A stretch of DNA of 8,059 nt from Clostridia bacterium (GTDB taxonomy: Bacteria; Bacillota_A; Clostridia; Oscillospirales; CAG-272), in contig JAFQLG010000101.1 of the NCBI GenBank assembly GCA_017414605.1, positions 1-8,059 on the forward strand, given 5' to 3'. The notes beneath the pieces were generated by a model that was not told the DNA's origin, searched no databases, and saw only the letters and a program-made list of their open reading frames with translations. Shown here in pieces: positions 1-5,475 of the stretch (positions are counted from its first letter, which is position 1; every line of letters starts with the position of its first letter). Position numbers and translations under genes: made by a program.

Positions 1-469
1 CCTTGGCGGCCTTGCAGGCCTCCCGGCAGATCTCCACCAGGTTCTCGCCCAGGGCGGGCGTGATGCCGGTGAAGTGGAACCACTCGGCGCCCTCAAAGAT
101 GGCATCCCAGTCGAAATCGGCGGGCTCTGCCTTTGCAATGGCGGAGTTGGCACGGTCATAGATACAAACGGAGCCACGCTGAGAAGCGCCCTTTTCGTTA
201 AAGTAGATACCAACTCTATCGCCGCCGCGAACGATCTTTGTGGTGTCAACGCCGTAACGACGAAGACTGTTAACCGCCGCCTGACCGATAGCGTGAGCAG
301 GGAGCTTGGTTACGTAAGCCGCATCGATACCGTAATTTGCGAGAGATACCGCACCGTTTGCCTCGCCGCCGCCGAAGGTGAACTCAACGTGGTCACACTG
401 AACGAATCTTTCATAGTTGTAGGGCTGAAGACGGAGCATCAGCTCGCCAAATGTAATAACCTTTGCCAT
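1..469 (-). CDS. kdgK: 2-keto-3-deoxygluconate kinase (PfkB family), 3' end missing
   Basis: This is the N-terminal 156 residues of a PfkB-family sugar kinase; the rest lies beyond the left edge. It should phosphorylate 2-keto-3-deoxygluconate with ATP, giving the substrate of the aldolase encoded just upstream. The N-terminus MAKVITFGELMLRL and the PfkB signature-1 region FGGGEANGAVSLANYG (residues 32-47) are visible, as is the YDRANSA stretch (104-110) common in KdgK. The GxGD catalytic motif would lie in the missing part. The start is supported by AAGGAAAGG upstream; only 18 bases separate it from the eda stop, so the two are an operon. From about residue 116 to the edge, nearly every codon ends in G or C, unlike the first 115 codons (see findings). 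The substrate assignment rests on family resemblance and the eda neighbour. Confidence 0.9.
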   Translation of the reverse strand, partial: MAKVITFGELMLRLQPYNYERFVQCDHVEFTFGGGEANGAVSLANYGIDAAYVTKLPAHAIGQAAVNSLRRYGVDTTKIVRGGDRVGIYFNEKGASQRGSVCIYDRANSAIAKAEPADFDWDAIFEGAEWFHFTGITPALGENLVEICREACKAAK

Positions 470-487
470 TATGTATTTTTCCTTTCC

Positions 488-1444
488 TTATTTTACAAGA
501 TGATAGGCAAAACCGTTGATCTCGTCTGCCAGGTAGATGAACTTCATATTGCCCTTGTCGTCGTAGAGCGCTGTGGAGTAGTCAAACTTAACGCCGCGGC
601 GCTCAAGGTGATAAACTGCGCGGTCAACGTTGTTGGTCGCGATAGCGACGTGACCGTGCGTTCCCATTCCTTGTTCATTCATAAGCTCAAACTCCGCGCC
701 AACGAAGATGGACTTGGAGCCTGCCTTCTGATCCATGGAGAAGTAATTTGAAAGGGTGTTTGCCGCATTTGCGGAAGTATCGTTGCAGGGATTGATGCCG
801 ACGTGGCGGAACTTAAATCCGAGCATGGTGTCAACCGCCTGGCGAACCAGCTTTTTGATACCCTCAAAATCGCCTGCCGCGATCATATCGGGCTTAACCA
901 TCCAACTTCCACCGCAGCAAACTATCTTATTAAAGGAAAGATAATCGTTAACGTTAGAGGGGGAAACGCCGCCCGTGGGCATAAAGGTAACCTTGCCATA
1001 GGGCGCGGACATAGCCTTTATCATATTGATTCCGCCGGACTGCTCCGCGGGGAAGAATTTAACTGTTTCAAGGCCAAGCTCAAGCGCCGCCTCGATGCCC
1101 GAGGGATTGTTGATGCCGGGGATCATGGGGCACCCGCGGCTCAAGCAGTATTTAACTATTTCGGGGTTGAATCCGGGGCTGACGATAAACTTTGCGCCTG
1201 CCTCGATAGCGTCGTCCACCTGCTCTTTTGTAAGAACGGTGCCCGCGCCTACTATCATTTCGGGATATTCCTCTGCGATCGCGGCGATAGCCTCTTTTGC
1301 GCAAGCGGTGCGGAAGGTGACCTCCGCGCAGGGCAGACCGCCCTCGATAAGCGCTTTTGCCAGTGGCTTTGCGTCCTCAACTCTGTCGATCTTGATAACG
1401 GGAACGATTCCGATAAGGGATAACTGTTTTACAATATCATTCAT
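488..1444 (-). CDS. eda: KDPG/KHG aldolase with C-terminal VOC-like domain
   Basis: The 318-residue protein is a class I aldolase cleaving 2-keto-3-deoxy-6-phosphogluconate to pyruvate and glyceraldehyde 3-phosphate, probably also 4-hydroxy-2-oxoglutarate. Residues 1-205 are a complete Eda barrel: catalytic Glu41 in AEVTFRT, GAGTV at 66-70, the Schiff-base Lys129 in ETVKFFPAE, and the phosphate-binding PTGGVSPSN at 156-164. Residues 207-318 are extra compared with the ~210-residue E. coli enzyme and look like a VOC (glyoxalase-fold) module, beginning FRHVGIN and continuing THGHVAIATNNVDRAVYHL. His214, Glu253 and His265 fall where VOC metal ligands could be, but this is inference. The ATG at 1444 is chosen because GTGGAGG lies about 8-9 bases upstream; an in-frame ATG further upstream overlaps that ribosome binding site. 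It heads the eda-kdgK operon, with its promoter and likely operator immediately upstream. Confidence 0.95.
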   Translation of the reverse strand: MNDIVKQLSLIGIVPVIKIDRVEDAKPLAKALIEGGLPCAEVTFRTACAKEAIAAIAEEYPEMIVGAGTVLTKEQVDDAIEAGAKFIVSPGFNPEIVKYCLSRGCPMIPGINNPSGIEAALELGLETVKFFPAEQSGGINMIKAMSAPYGKVTFMPTGGVSPSNVNDYLSFNKIVCCGGSWMVKPDMIAAGDFEGIKKLVRQAVDTMLGFKFRHVGINPCNDTSANAANTLSNYFSMDQKAGSKSIFVGAEFELMNEQGMGTHGHVAIATNNVDRAVYHLERRGVKFDYSTALYDDKGNMKFIYLADEINGFAYHLVK

Positions 1445-1476
1445 TATATGTATCCTCCACATATTTATACACAATA

Positions 1477-1505
1477 ATTATACACCCGTTCTTTTGTTTT
1501 GTCAA
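1477..1505 (-). promoter_or_regulatory. sigma-A promoter of eda-kdgK
   Basis: Read on the minus strand, a perfect -35 TTGACA (1500-1505) and a perfect -10 TATAAT (1477-1482) are separated by exactly 17 bases. Transcription should begin near 1470, giving a leader of about 25 nt that contains the GGAGG site of eda. A promoter this strong upstream of a catabolic operon normally needs repression, which fits the inverted repeat around it. Confidence 0.9.
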
Positions 1506-1523
1506 CAATAAACGGGTGTATAA
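1478..1523. promoter_or_regulatory. 13-bp inverted repeat, likely operator of eda-kdgK
   Basis: Two perfect 13-bp arms, TTATACACCCGTT (1478-1490) and AACGGGTGTATAA (1511-1523), face each other across 20 bases. The first arm overlaps the -10 element and spacer of the eda promoter, and the second lies just upstream of the -35, so a bound protein would occlude RNA polymerase. There is no T-tract, so it is not a terminator for pdxY. Arms of this length with centres about three helical turns apart suggest two cooperating dimers or one looped complex. The regulator is not in the window; GntR-, LacI- or IclR-type regulators of hexuronate genes are the obvious candidates. Confidence 0.75.
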
Positions 1524-1535
1524 GCATTAAAATTA

Positions 1536-2372
1536 TTAAATTTTGCTTGGTAAATATTTTCCGCTTGACAGCACCTTTTCAAAATGCACGCCGTACCAGA
1601 TGGGGTTTTCGTCGCTCGTGGTGGCTACGATAGAGTCGCAAACAAAGTCGGCAGCAACCGAGCAGGCCCTCTTGAGGCTATGTCCGTTTGTAAGGCAGGA
1701 AAAGCAGACTGAGGCAAAGATGTCGCCCGTGCCGTGAAAGCTCTGGGGCAGCTTTTCGTTGTAATCGAAAAAGTAGGTGTCGGTCTTGCTGTCGTATCCG
1801 TAGCAGCCCAGCTTTCCGGGTGTCAGTTCAACGCCCGTTATAACTGCATGGCGGCAGCCGAGGGCGCACAGCTTTTTGAGCATGGAGCGGATATATTGCT
1901 CACTATACCCCTGCGCAACGTATGGCTCGCCCAGCATAAAGCATGCCTCGGTCAAGTTGGGAACGATAACGTCCGCCACGGCGCAAAGCTTTGCCATTTC
2001 AAGCGCAAAAGCCTCGTCAAAGCCCGCGTAGAGCTTGCCGTTGTCGCCCATCGCGGGGTCAACGAATTTGAGCTTGTCGCGCCCAAATTGCTTAAAAATG
2101 TCAAGCACGAGCGCTATCTGCTCGGGAGAGCCGAGATAGCCCGTATAAAGTCCGTCAAAATCAATGCCTTGCTCTTTCCAGTGGCGGCAGATGGGCGCAA
2201 TATCTTCTGTCAGATCTCTAAAAGTGAATCCGCTGAATGCCGTGTGTGTGGAGAGCGTGGCGGTTGGCAGTATCGCCGCCTCTATTCCCATAGCCGAAAT
2301 TATGGGCAGGGCAACGGTCAGTGAGCATTTGCCAACGCAGGATACGTCCTGAACAGTCAAAATTCTTTTCAT
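1536..2372 (-). CDS. pdxY: Pyridoxamine/pyridoxal kinase
   Basis: The 278-residue protein is a ribokinase-fold B6 salvage enzyme that phosphorylates pyridoxal, pyridoxamine or pyridoxine with ATP in the cytoplasm. Family marks run in order: MKRILTVQDVSCVGK at the N-terminus, TLSTHTAFSG (39-48), VDPAMGDNGKLY (104-115), PNLTEA (138-143) and the anion-hole/catalytic motif FHGTGD (212-217), with Asp217 as the expected base. Length matches the family. The ATG is preceded by AAAGGAG at good spacing. It has its own promoter and is divergent from nrdR. Its stop lies 91 bases before the eda start with no terminator between, so some readthrough into eda-kdgK is possible. Whether PdxY or PdxK is the better symbol cannot be decided here; activity on another hydroxymethyl-pyrimidine-like substrate is possible but less likely given the DPAMGDNGKLY motif. 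Confidence 0.9.
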   Translation of the reverse strand: MKRILTVQDVSCVGKCSLTVALPIISAMGIEAAILPTATLSTHTAFSGFTFRDLTEDIAPICRHWKEQGIDFDGLYTGYLGSPEQIALVLDIFKQFGRDKLKFVDPAMGDNGKLYAGFDEAFALEMAKLCAVADVIVPNLTEACFMLGEPYVAQGYSEQYIRSMLKKLCALGCRHAVITGVELTPGKLGCYGYDSKTDTYFFDYNEKLPQSFHGTGDIFASVCFSCLTNGHSLKRACSVAADFVCDSIVATTSDENPIWYGVHFEKVLSSGKYLPSKI

Positions 2373-2400
2373 GTTTCTCTCCTTTCATTTTTCTTCAATT

Positions 2401-2429
2401 ATTATAATGCTTTTTTGCATCAAAGTCAA
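2401..2429 (-). promoter_or_regulatory. sigma-A promoter of pdxY
   Basis: On the minus strand a -35 TTGACT (2424-2429) and a perfect -10 TATAAT (2401-2406) are 17 bases apart. Transcription should start near 2394, about 20 bases before the pdxY start codon. Confidence 0.85.
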
Positions 2430-2510
2430 CAATTAACGCCGATTTTGCCTAAATTTGTACGTATCTATAAATTTTTTTGTCGCAAAAGGGCTATATTGGT
2501 GAAAATCGTA

Positions 2511-2539
2511 TTTACAAAGAGGGAAATTTGTGGTAAAAT
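2511..2539 (+). promoter_or_regulatory. sigma-A promoter of nrdR
   Basis: A -35 TTTACA (2511-2516) and a -10 TAAAAT (2534-2539) are 17 bases apart, placing the transcript start near 2546. Upstream, GGGCTATATTGG around 2488-2499 vaguely resembles half of an NrdR box, but the match is too weak to claim autoregulation. Confidence 0.7.
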
Positions 2540-2578
2540 AATAAGAGAACAAATAATCGGACAAGGAGTATTTTATAG

Positions 2579-3028
2579 ATGAGATGTCCCTTTTGCAATT
2601 ATCCCGAGAGCAAGGTGCTTGACACGAGAACCGTTTCCGAGGGAAATAGCATAAAAAGAAGAAGAGAGTGCCTGGAGTGCCAAAAGCGCTTTACCACGTT
2701 TGAGGTGCTTGAATCTGTTCAGATAATAGTTATAAAAAAGAACGGCGAAAAGGAGCTTTTTGACCGCACCAAGCTTTTGTCCGGCGTGCTTAAGGCAACG
2801 CAAAAGCGACCCGTCAGCGCGGACGAGGTGGTTGCCGAGATAGAAAACGAGATCCAGAATTCGCTGACGAACGAGATCGAGTCAACGCGAATTGGCGAAA
2901 TGGTTATGGAAAAGCTCAAGGAGCGCGACCACATAGCTTACGTCAGATTTGCCTCGGTGTATCGCGAGTTTGCGGACGTTGAGAGCTTTCTTTCCGAGCT
3001 TATGGAGCTGAAAAAAGAGAACGAATAA
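2579..3028 (+). CDS. nrdR: Transcriptional repressor NrdR
   Basis: NrdR is the nucleotide-sensing repressor of ribonucleotide reductase genes. This 149-residue protein has the full family layout. An N-terminal zinc ribbon has Cys3, Cys6, Cys31 and Cys34 (MRCPFC and CLEC) and is followed by KRFTTFE. An ATP-cone then spans about residues 46-136 and includes KRPVSADEV and the HIAYVRFASVYREF stretch typical of NrdR. Length is normal. The ATG at 2579 follows AAGGAG at normal spacing and gives the conserved MxCPFC start. The gene is a single-cistron unit with its own promoter and a strong terminator. No ribonucleotide reductase gene is present here, so its targets lie elsewhere. Confidence 0.97.
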   Translation: MRCPFCNYPESKVLDTRTVSEGNSIKRRRECLECQKRFTTFEVLESVQIIVIKKNGEKELFDRTKLLSGVLKATQKRPVSADEVVAEIENEIQNSLTNEIESTRIGEMVMEKLKERDHIAYVRFASVYREFADVESFLSELMELKKENE

Positions 3029-3035
3029 CTTTTTG

Positions 3036-3067
3036 GGAGGGCGAGAGCCCTCCTTTTTTATTTTTTT
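3036..3067 (+). terminator. Rho-independent terminator after nrdR
   Basis: A 7-bp stem GGAGGGC/GCCCTCC with a GAGA tetraloop (3036-3053) is followed by a T-rich run to 3067, starting eight bases after the nrdR stop. It separates nrdR from spoVAF, so spoVAF must be transcribed from the short gap 3068-3125. Confidence 0.92.
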
Positions 3068-3125
3068 GTATTTTGGGGCGCAGTTTTGGCAAAAATCGGC
3101 TATATAACGCTATGCGGAGGAGAGA

Positions 3126-4589
3126 ATGGAACAAAAAATAACTCTTGGCGCCGATTATCGCGAAAACGTTGCAAAAATTGACGGCATTTTGCACCCCGAC
3201 AGAAATTTTGACCTCATCAAAAAGATACTTACGGTTGGCGAGGACGAGCTGACGCTTTATTTTATCGACGGCTTTGTCAAGGACGCCGTTATGCAAAAGC
3301 TGATGCTCTCATTGGTGTCGCTAAAGGGGCTGGGTGGCGCTATTGACGGCGAGCGCGCAAGGCATGACAAAAAACTGCCCACCTGCCGCGCGGTTGAGGC
3401 ATTTATCAAGGCGCACGTGCCTTACGTTGAGGCGGACACCTCAAGCGACGTTGATCAGATGCTGGGGATGGTGCTTTCGGGGGCAACGCTTATGCTGGGC
3501 TCAGCCTTTGGCGAATACGCCGTTATCGTGGACGCGAGGACCTATCCCGCGCGCGAAACGGCAGAGCCCGAGGGCGACAAGGTCATGCGCGGCGCGCGGG
3601 ACGGCTTTGTGGAAACGCTGATATTCAATACGGCGCTCATTCGCCGCCGAATAAGAGATCCCGAGCTTACCATGAGCTATCTCAGCGTTGGCAAAAGCTC
3701 GCGCACAGACGTTGTGGTGTGCTATATGGCGGACCGAGCCGACCTCGAATACGTGGAGCAGATAAAGAGTAAGCTTAAGAGCATTAAGACGGACTCTCTG
3801 ACCATGGGACACGAGTCGCTTGCCGAGTGCCTTATAAAGCAGAGGTGGTACAATCCCTTTCCCAAGATCAGATATACGGAGCGCCCCGATTCCGCCGCGG
3901 CACAGCTTCTGGAGGGGAGCGTGCTTGTAATGTGCGATAATTCGCCCGAGGTCATGGTGCTTCCTTGCACGATATTTGACTTTATGCAGGAAACCAACGA
4001 TTTTTATTTTCCGCCGCTGACGGGCACTTATATAAGGCTGGTGCGCCACGTTGTGTTTGGCATGGCTCTGTTTATGGTGCCCTTGTGGCTGCTGCTTGTC
4101 AACAATCCCTATCTTATCCCGCCGTGGCTTGAATTCATCGTGCCGCAGGAGCAGGGAAGGCTGCCGCTGATAGCGCAGATATTGCTGGTTGAGTTTATAA
4201 TTGACGGGCTGCGAATGGCATCGCTCAATACGCCCAATATGCTTTCCAATTCCTTGTCGGTGGTGGGCGGCCTGATACTTGGCGACTTTGCCGTGTCAAT
4301 CGGCTGGCTCATTCCCGAGGTCATACTGTATATGGCGTTTGTGGCTATCGCCAACTTTACGCAGAGGAGCTACGAGCTGGGATACGCCTTTAAGTTTATG
4401 CGCATATTGCTGACCGTGCTTACGGCGCTGTTTGACGTTTGGGGCTTTGGAATAGGCATAGCCATTGTGCTGATACTGATAGCAACCAACAAAACGGTGA
4501 ACAAAAAGCGCAGCTACCTCTATCCGCTGATACCCTTTGACTATAAGGCGTTTAAGTCGCTGTTTTTCAGAGTCAGAAAGCGCGATTGA
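3126..4589 (+). CDS. spoVAF: GerA-family spore membrane protein, SpoVAF type
   Basis: The 487-residue protein belongs to the GerA A-subunit/SpoVAF family. In Bacillus, SpoVAF sits in the spore inner membrane and acts in germination, reportedly as an ion channel with a partner called FigP. A soluble N-terminal region (about 1-300) contains the family stretch RDGFVETLIFNTALIRRRIRDPEL near 157-180. RYTERPDSAAAQLLEGSVLV near 250-269 is the part most like Bacillus SpoVAF as I remember it. About five hydrophobic segments follow (305-325, 346-366, 375-395, 397-414, 424-455), ending in a short basic tail. Length fits SpoVAF (about 490). The ATG follows GGAGG by about five bases. No other spoVA or ger gene is nearby, so it is a stand-alone copy. 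Expression should be forespore-specific, but I see no convincing sigma-G or sigma-F promoter. A plain GerA A-subunit is the main alternative. Confidence 0.82.
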   Translation: MEQKITLGADYRENVAKIDGILHPDRNFDLIKKILTVGEDELTLYFIDGFVKDAVMQKLMLSLVSLKGLGGAIDGERARHDKKLPTCRAVEAFIKAHVPYVEADTSSDVDQMLGMVLSGATLMLGSAFGEYAVIVDARTYPARETAEPEGDKVMRGARDGFVETLIFNTALIRRRIRDPELTMSYLSVGKSSRTDVVVCYMADRADLEYVEQIKSKLKSIKTDSLTMGHESLAECLIKQRWYNPFPKIRYTERPDSAAAQLLEGSVLVMCDNSPEVMVLPCTIFDFMQETNDFYFPPLTGTYIRLVRHVVFGMALFMVPLWLLLVNNPYLIPPWLEFIVPQEQGRLPLIAQILLVEFIIDGLRMASLNTPNMLSNSLSVVGGLILGDFAVSIGWLIPEVILYMAFVAIANFTQRSYELGYAFKFMRILLTVLTALFDVWGFGIGIAIVLILIATNKTVNKKRSYLYPLIPFDYKAFKSLFFRVRKRD

Positions 4590-4643
4590 GAGAAAAGGAG
4601 AAAATTGAACCGTAGGGCAGGGGCTTGCTCCCGCCGCTAAAAG

Positions 4644-4688
4644 CCTTCCCCAAAGCAGGGGAAGGTGTTACGAAGTGACGGATTGAGG
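4644..4688 (+). repeat. Two-hairpin repeat unit 1
   Basis: Hairpin 1 is CCTTCCCC/GGGGAAGG with a six-base loop (4644-4665). Hairpin 2 is GTTAC-GAA-GTGAC with one G-T wobble. The unit ends in ATTGAGG. I recall near-identical GGGGAAGG...GAAGTGACGGAT repeats as common in gut Clostridia. The first hairpin lacks a T-tract, so it is unlikely to terminate spoVAF efficiently. Confidence 0.75.
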
Positions 4689-4734
4689 CTGCAACAAAAA
4701 ATTGGACTTTCGGGCGTGTGCTTGCCCCCGCCGC

Positions 4735-4778
4735 GCCCTCTCCGTCGCCTGCGGCGCCACCTCTCCCCGTGGGCGAGG
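4735..4778 (-). repeat. Two-hairpin repeat unit 2 (direct copy of unit 4)
   Basis: Positions 4736-4778 are identical over 43 bases to 4939-4981. Read on the minus strand it follows the same plan as units 1 and 3: hairpin CCTCGCCC/GGGAGAGG with one mismatch, a mini-hairpin CGCC/GGCG, and a GGAGAGGG tail. Confidence 0.8.
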
Positions 4779-4809
4779 CATGAAAAATGCGGCAATGCGA
4801 AAAACAACG

Positions 4810-4852
4810 GCTCTCCCTCGGGGAGAGCTCCCGCGAATGCGGGTGAGAGGGC
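4810..4852 (+). repeat. Two-hairpin repeat unit 3
   Basis: Hairpin 1 is a perfect 8-bp GCTCTCCC/GGGAGAGC with a TCG loop (4810-4828). Hairpin 2 is CCCGC-GAAT-GCGGG (4830-4843). The tail is TGAGAGGGC. Its reverse complement aligns end to end with units 2 and 4, so this is an inverted, diverged relative of them. Confidence 0.8.
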
Positions 4853-4938
4853 AGTCCTCTCGCCAAATCCCCTCCGCACCTGCGGCGCATCACATCCCGT
4901 AGGGACCGGCGTCCCCGACGGTCCGCTCGCACCCGCGC

Positions 4939-4981
4939 CCCTCTCCGTCGCCTGCGGCGCCACCTCTCCCCGTGGGCGAGG
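4939..4981 (-). repeat. Two-hairpin repeat unit 4 (direct copy of unit 2)
   Basis: The 43 bases match unit 2 exactly and start 203 bases downstream of it. The copies differ only outside, where this one has an extra C at its left edge. Exact identity implies recent duplication or independent insertion of the same element. Confidence 0.8.
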
Positions 4982-5020
4982 TTATATAGGCTCATCTTGT
5001 TCACTTTATAAAGTCGCGTT

Positions 5021-5070
5021 CTCCCTCAATCTTTTGTTGCGCAAAATCCAGCTCCCTCCCATAGGGAGCC
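5021..5070 (-). repeat. Two-hairpin repeat unit 5
   Basis: On the minus strand, hairpin 1 is GCTCCCT/AGGGAGC with a five-base loop, hairpin 2 is TTTTG/CAAAA with a five-base loop (5032-5046), and the tail is ATTGAGGGAG. Hairpin 2 is AT-rich here although it is GC-rich in units 2 to 4, yet pairing is kept. Its first hairpin also serves as the plus-strand terminator listed next. Confidence 0.7.
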
Positions 5071-5075
5071 TTTTT
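5051..5075 (+). terminator. Possible rho-independent terminator upstream of mraZ
   Basis: The perfect 7-bp stem GCTCCCT/AGGGAGC (5051-5057 with 5063-5069) is followed by C and five T. On the plus strand it could stop transcripts coming from spoVAF before the mraZ promoter. It coincides with repeat unit 5, so the terminator may have been supplied by the repeat. Confidence 0.55.
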
Positions 5076-5254
5076 CACGTCACCATTTTTGCCCCAATTG
5101 GAAATAAATGTAAGAAATTGAAAATAATTGTAATTCGCCCGAAAATGCGGTAAAAAAGAGTTAAAAATGCTTGCGCGGTGGTGGGTAAAAGAAAAAAAGA
5201 TGAAAAAATCATCTAAAACACCGAACGATTTTTTGCGAAATTTCAAAATTCCTA
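5076..5254. other. AT-rich intergenic stretch, no gene seen
   Basis: This AT-rich segment links the repeat cluster to the mraZ promoter. The only structure I see is a perfect 6-bp hairpin AGATGA/TCATCT with an A5 loop at 5198-5214 and no T-tract. An open frame starting at 5167 runs through the mraZ promoter and has no ribosome binding site; I do not call it. Confidence 0.5.
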
Positions 5255-5283
5255 TTGATTATTTTGGGGTAGTATATTATAAT
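5255..5283 (+). promoter_or_regulatory. sigma-A promoter of the mraZ-ftsL unit
   Basis: A -35 TTGATT (5255-5260) and a perfect -10 TATAAT (5278-5283) are 17 bases apart. The start of transcription should be near 5290, leaving a leader of about 185 nt before mraZ. Confidence 0.85.
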
Positions 5284-5296
5284 AATAACACACCAA

Positions 5297-5334
5297 GTGG
5301 TGAGAAATGGAGCGTATGTGGTGAAATGTGTTGG
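5297..5334 (+). promoter_or_regulatory. MraZ box array (autoregulatory operator)
   Basis: Four TGG-type boxes recur at helical-turn spacing just downstream of the start of transcription: GTGG at 5297, ATGG at 5307, GTGG at 5318 and the weaker GTGT at 5328 (steps 10, 11 and 10). MraZ is known to bind direct repeats of this kind upstream of its own gene. The position predicts repression of the dcw cluster by MraZ. Confidence 0.75.
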
Positions 5335-5475
5335 AAGATGATCCCCTGGTTGATCAAATTGCCCGAAATCAAGGACAACAACCAAAGAGAAACACGCAAA
5401 AGCTCGCGTAAATAATTTTTACAAATTTTATTGACAAATGGCATAGAGAAAATCGAAGGCGGAAAGGAGCGCATT

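Larger units (their letters stand above)
4612..5075. repeat. Gene-free cluster of nested palindromic repeats
   Basis: This stretch between spoVAF and the mraZ promoter contains no credible gene. It is packed with GC-rich palindromes. Five units share one plan: a 7-8 bp hairpin, a second smaller hairpin, then a purine-rich GAGG-type tail. They are listed separately below. Between them are other short palindromes: GGGGCTTGCTCCC near 4619-4631, CCGCA/TGCGG at 4874-4885, and GGACCG/CGGTCC at 4903-4924. The layout suggests successive insertion of small non-autonomous elements (REP- or MITE-like). The open frames across it encode Arg/Pro-rich translations of the repeats and are rejected as genes. 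Confidence 0.8.

Noticed and set aside
803..1423. 206-codon plus-strand open frame opposite eda
   Set aside because: Antisense shadow of eda, which has complete catalytic motifs on the other strand.
1478..1523. Inverted repeat as a terminator for pdxY
   Set aside because: The loop is 20 bases and no T-tract follows on the minus strand; its position around a perfect promoter fits an operator better.
2488..2499. NrdR box upstream of nrdR
   Set aside because: Only the CTATAT core is present; the flanks do not match the palindromic consensus and there is no second box at helical spacing.
4665..5153. 162-codon plus-strand open frame (and overlapping minus-strand frames) across the repeat cluster
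   Set aside because: The translation is Arg/Pro/Ala-rich and is simply the palindromic repeats read as protein, including both copies of the 43-base repeat. There is no ribosome binding site or recognisable domain.
5167..5415. 82-codon open frame upstream of mraZ
   Set aside because: It runs through the mraZ -35, -10 and MraZ boxes, has no ribosome binding site, and matches no family; only its last 29 codons could be on the mraZ transcript.
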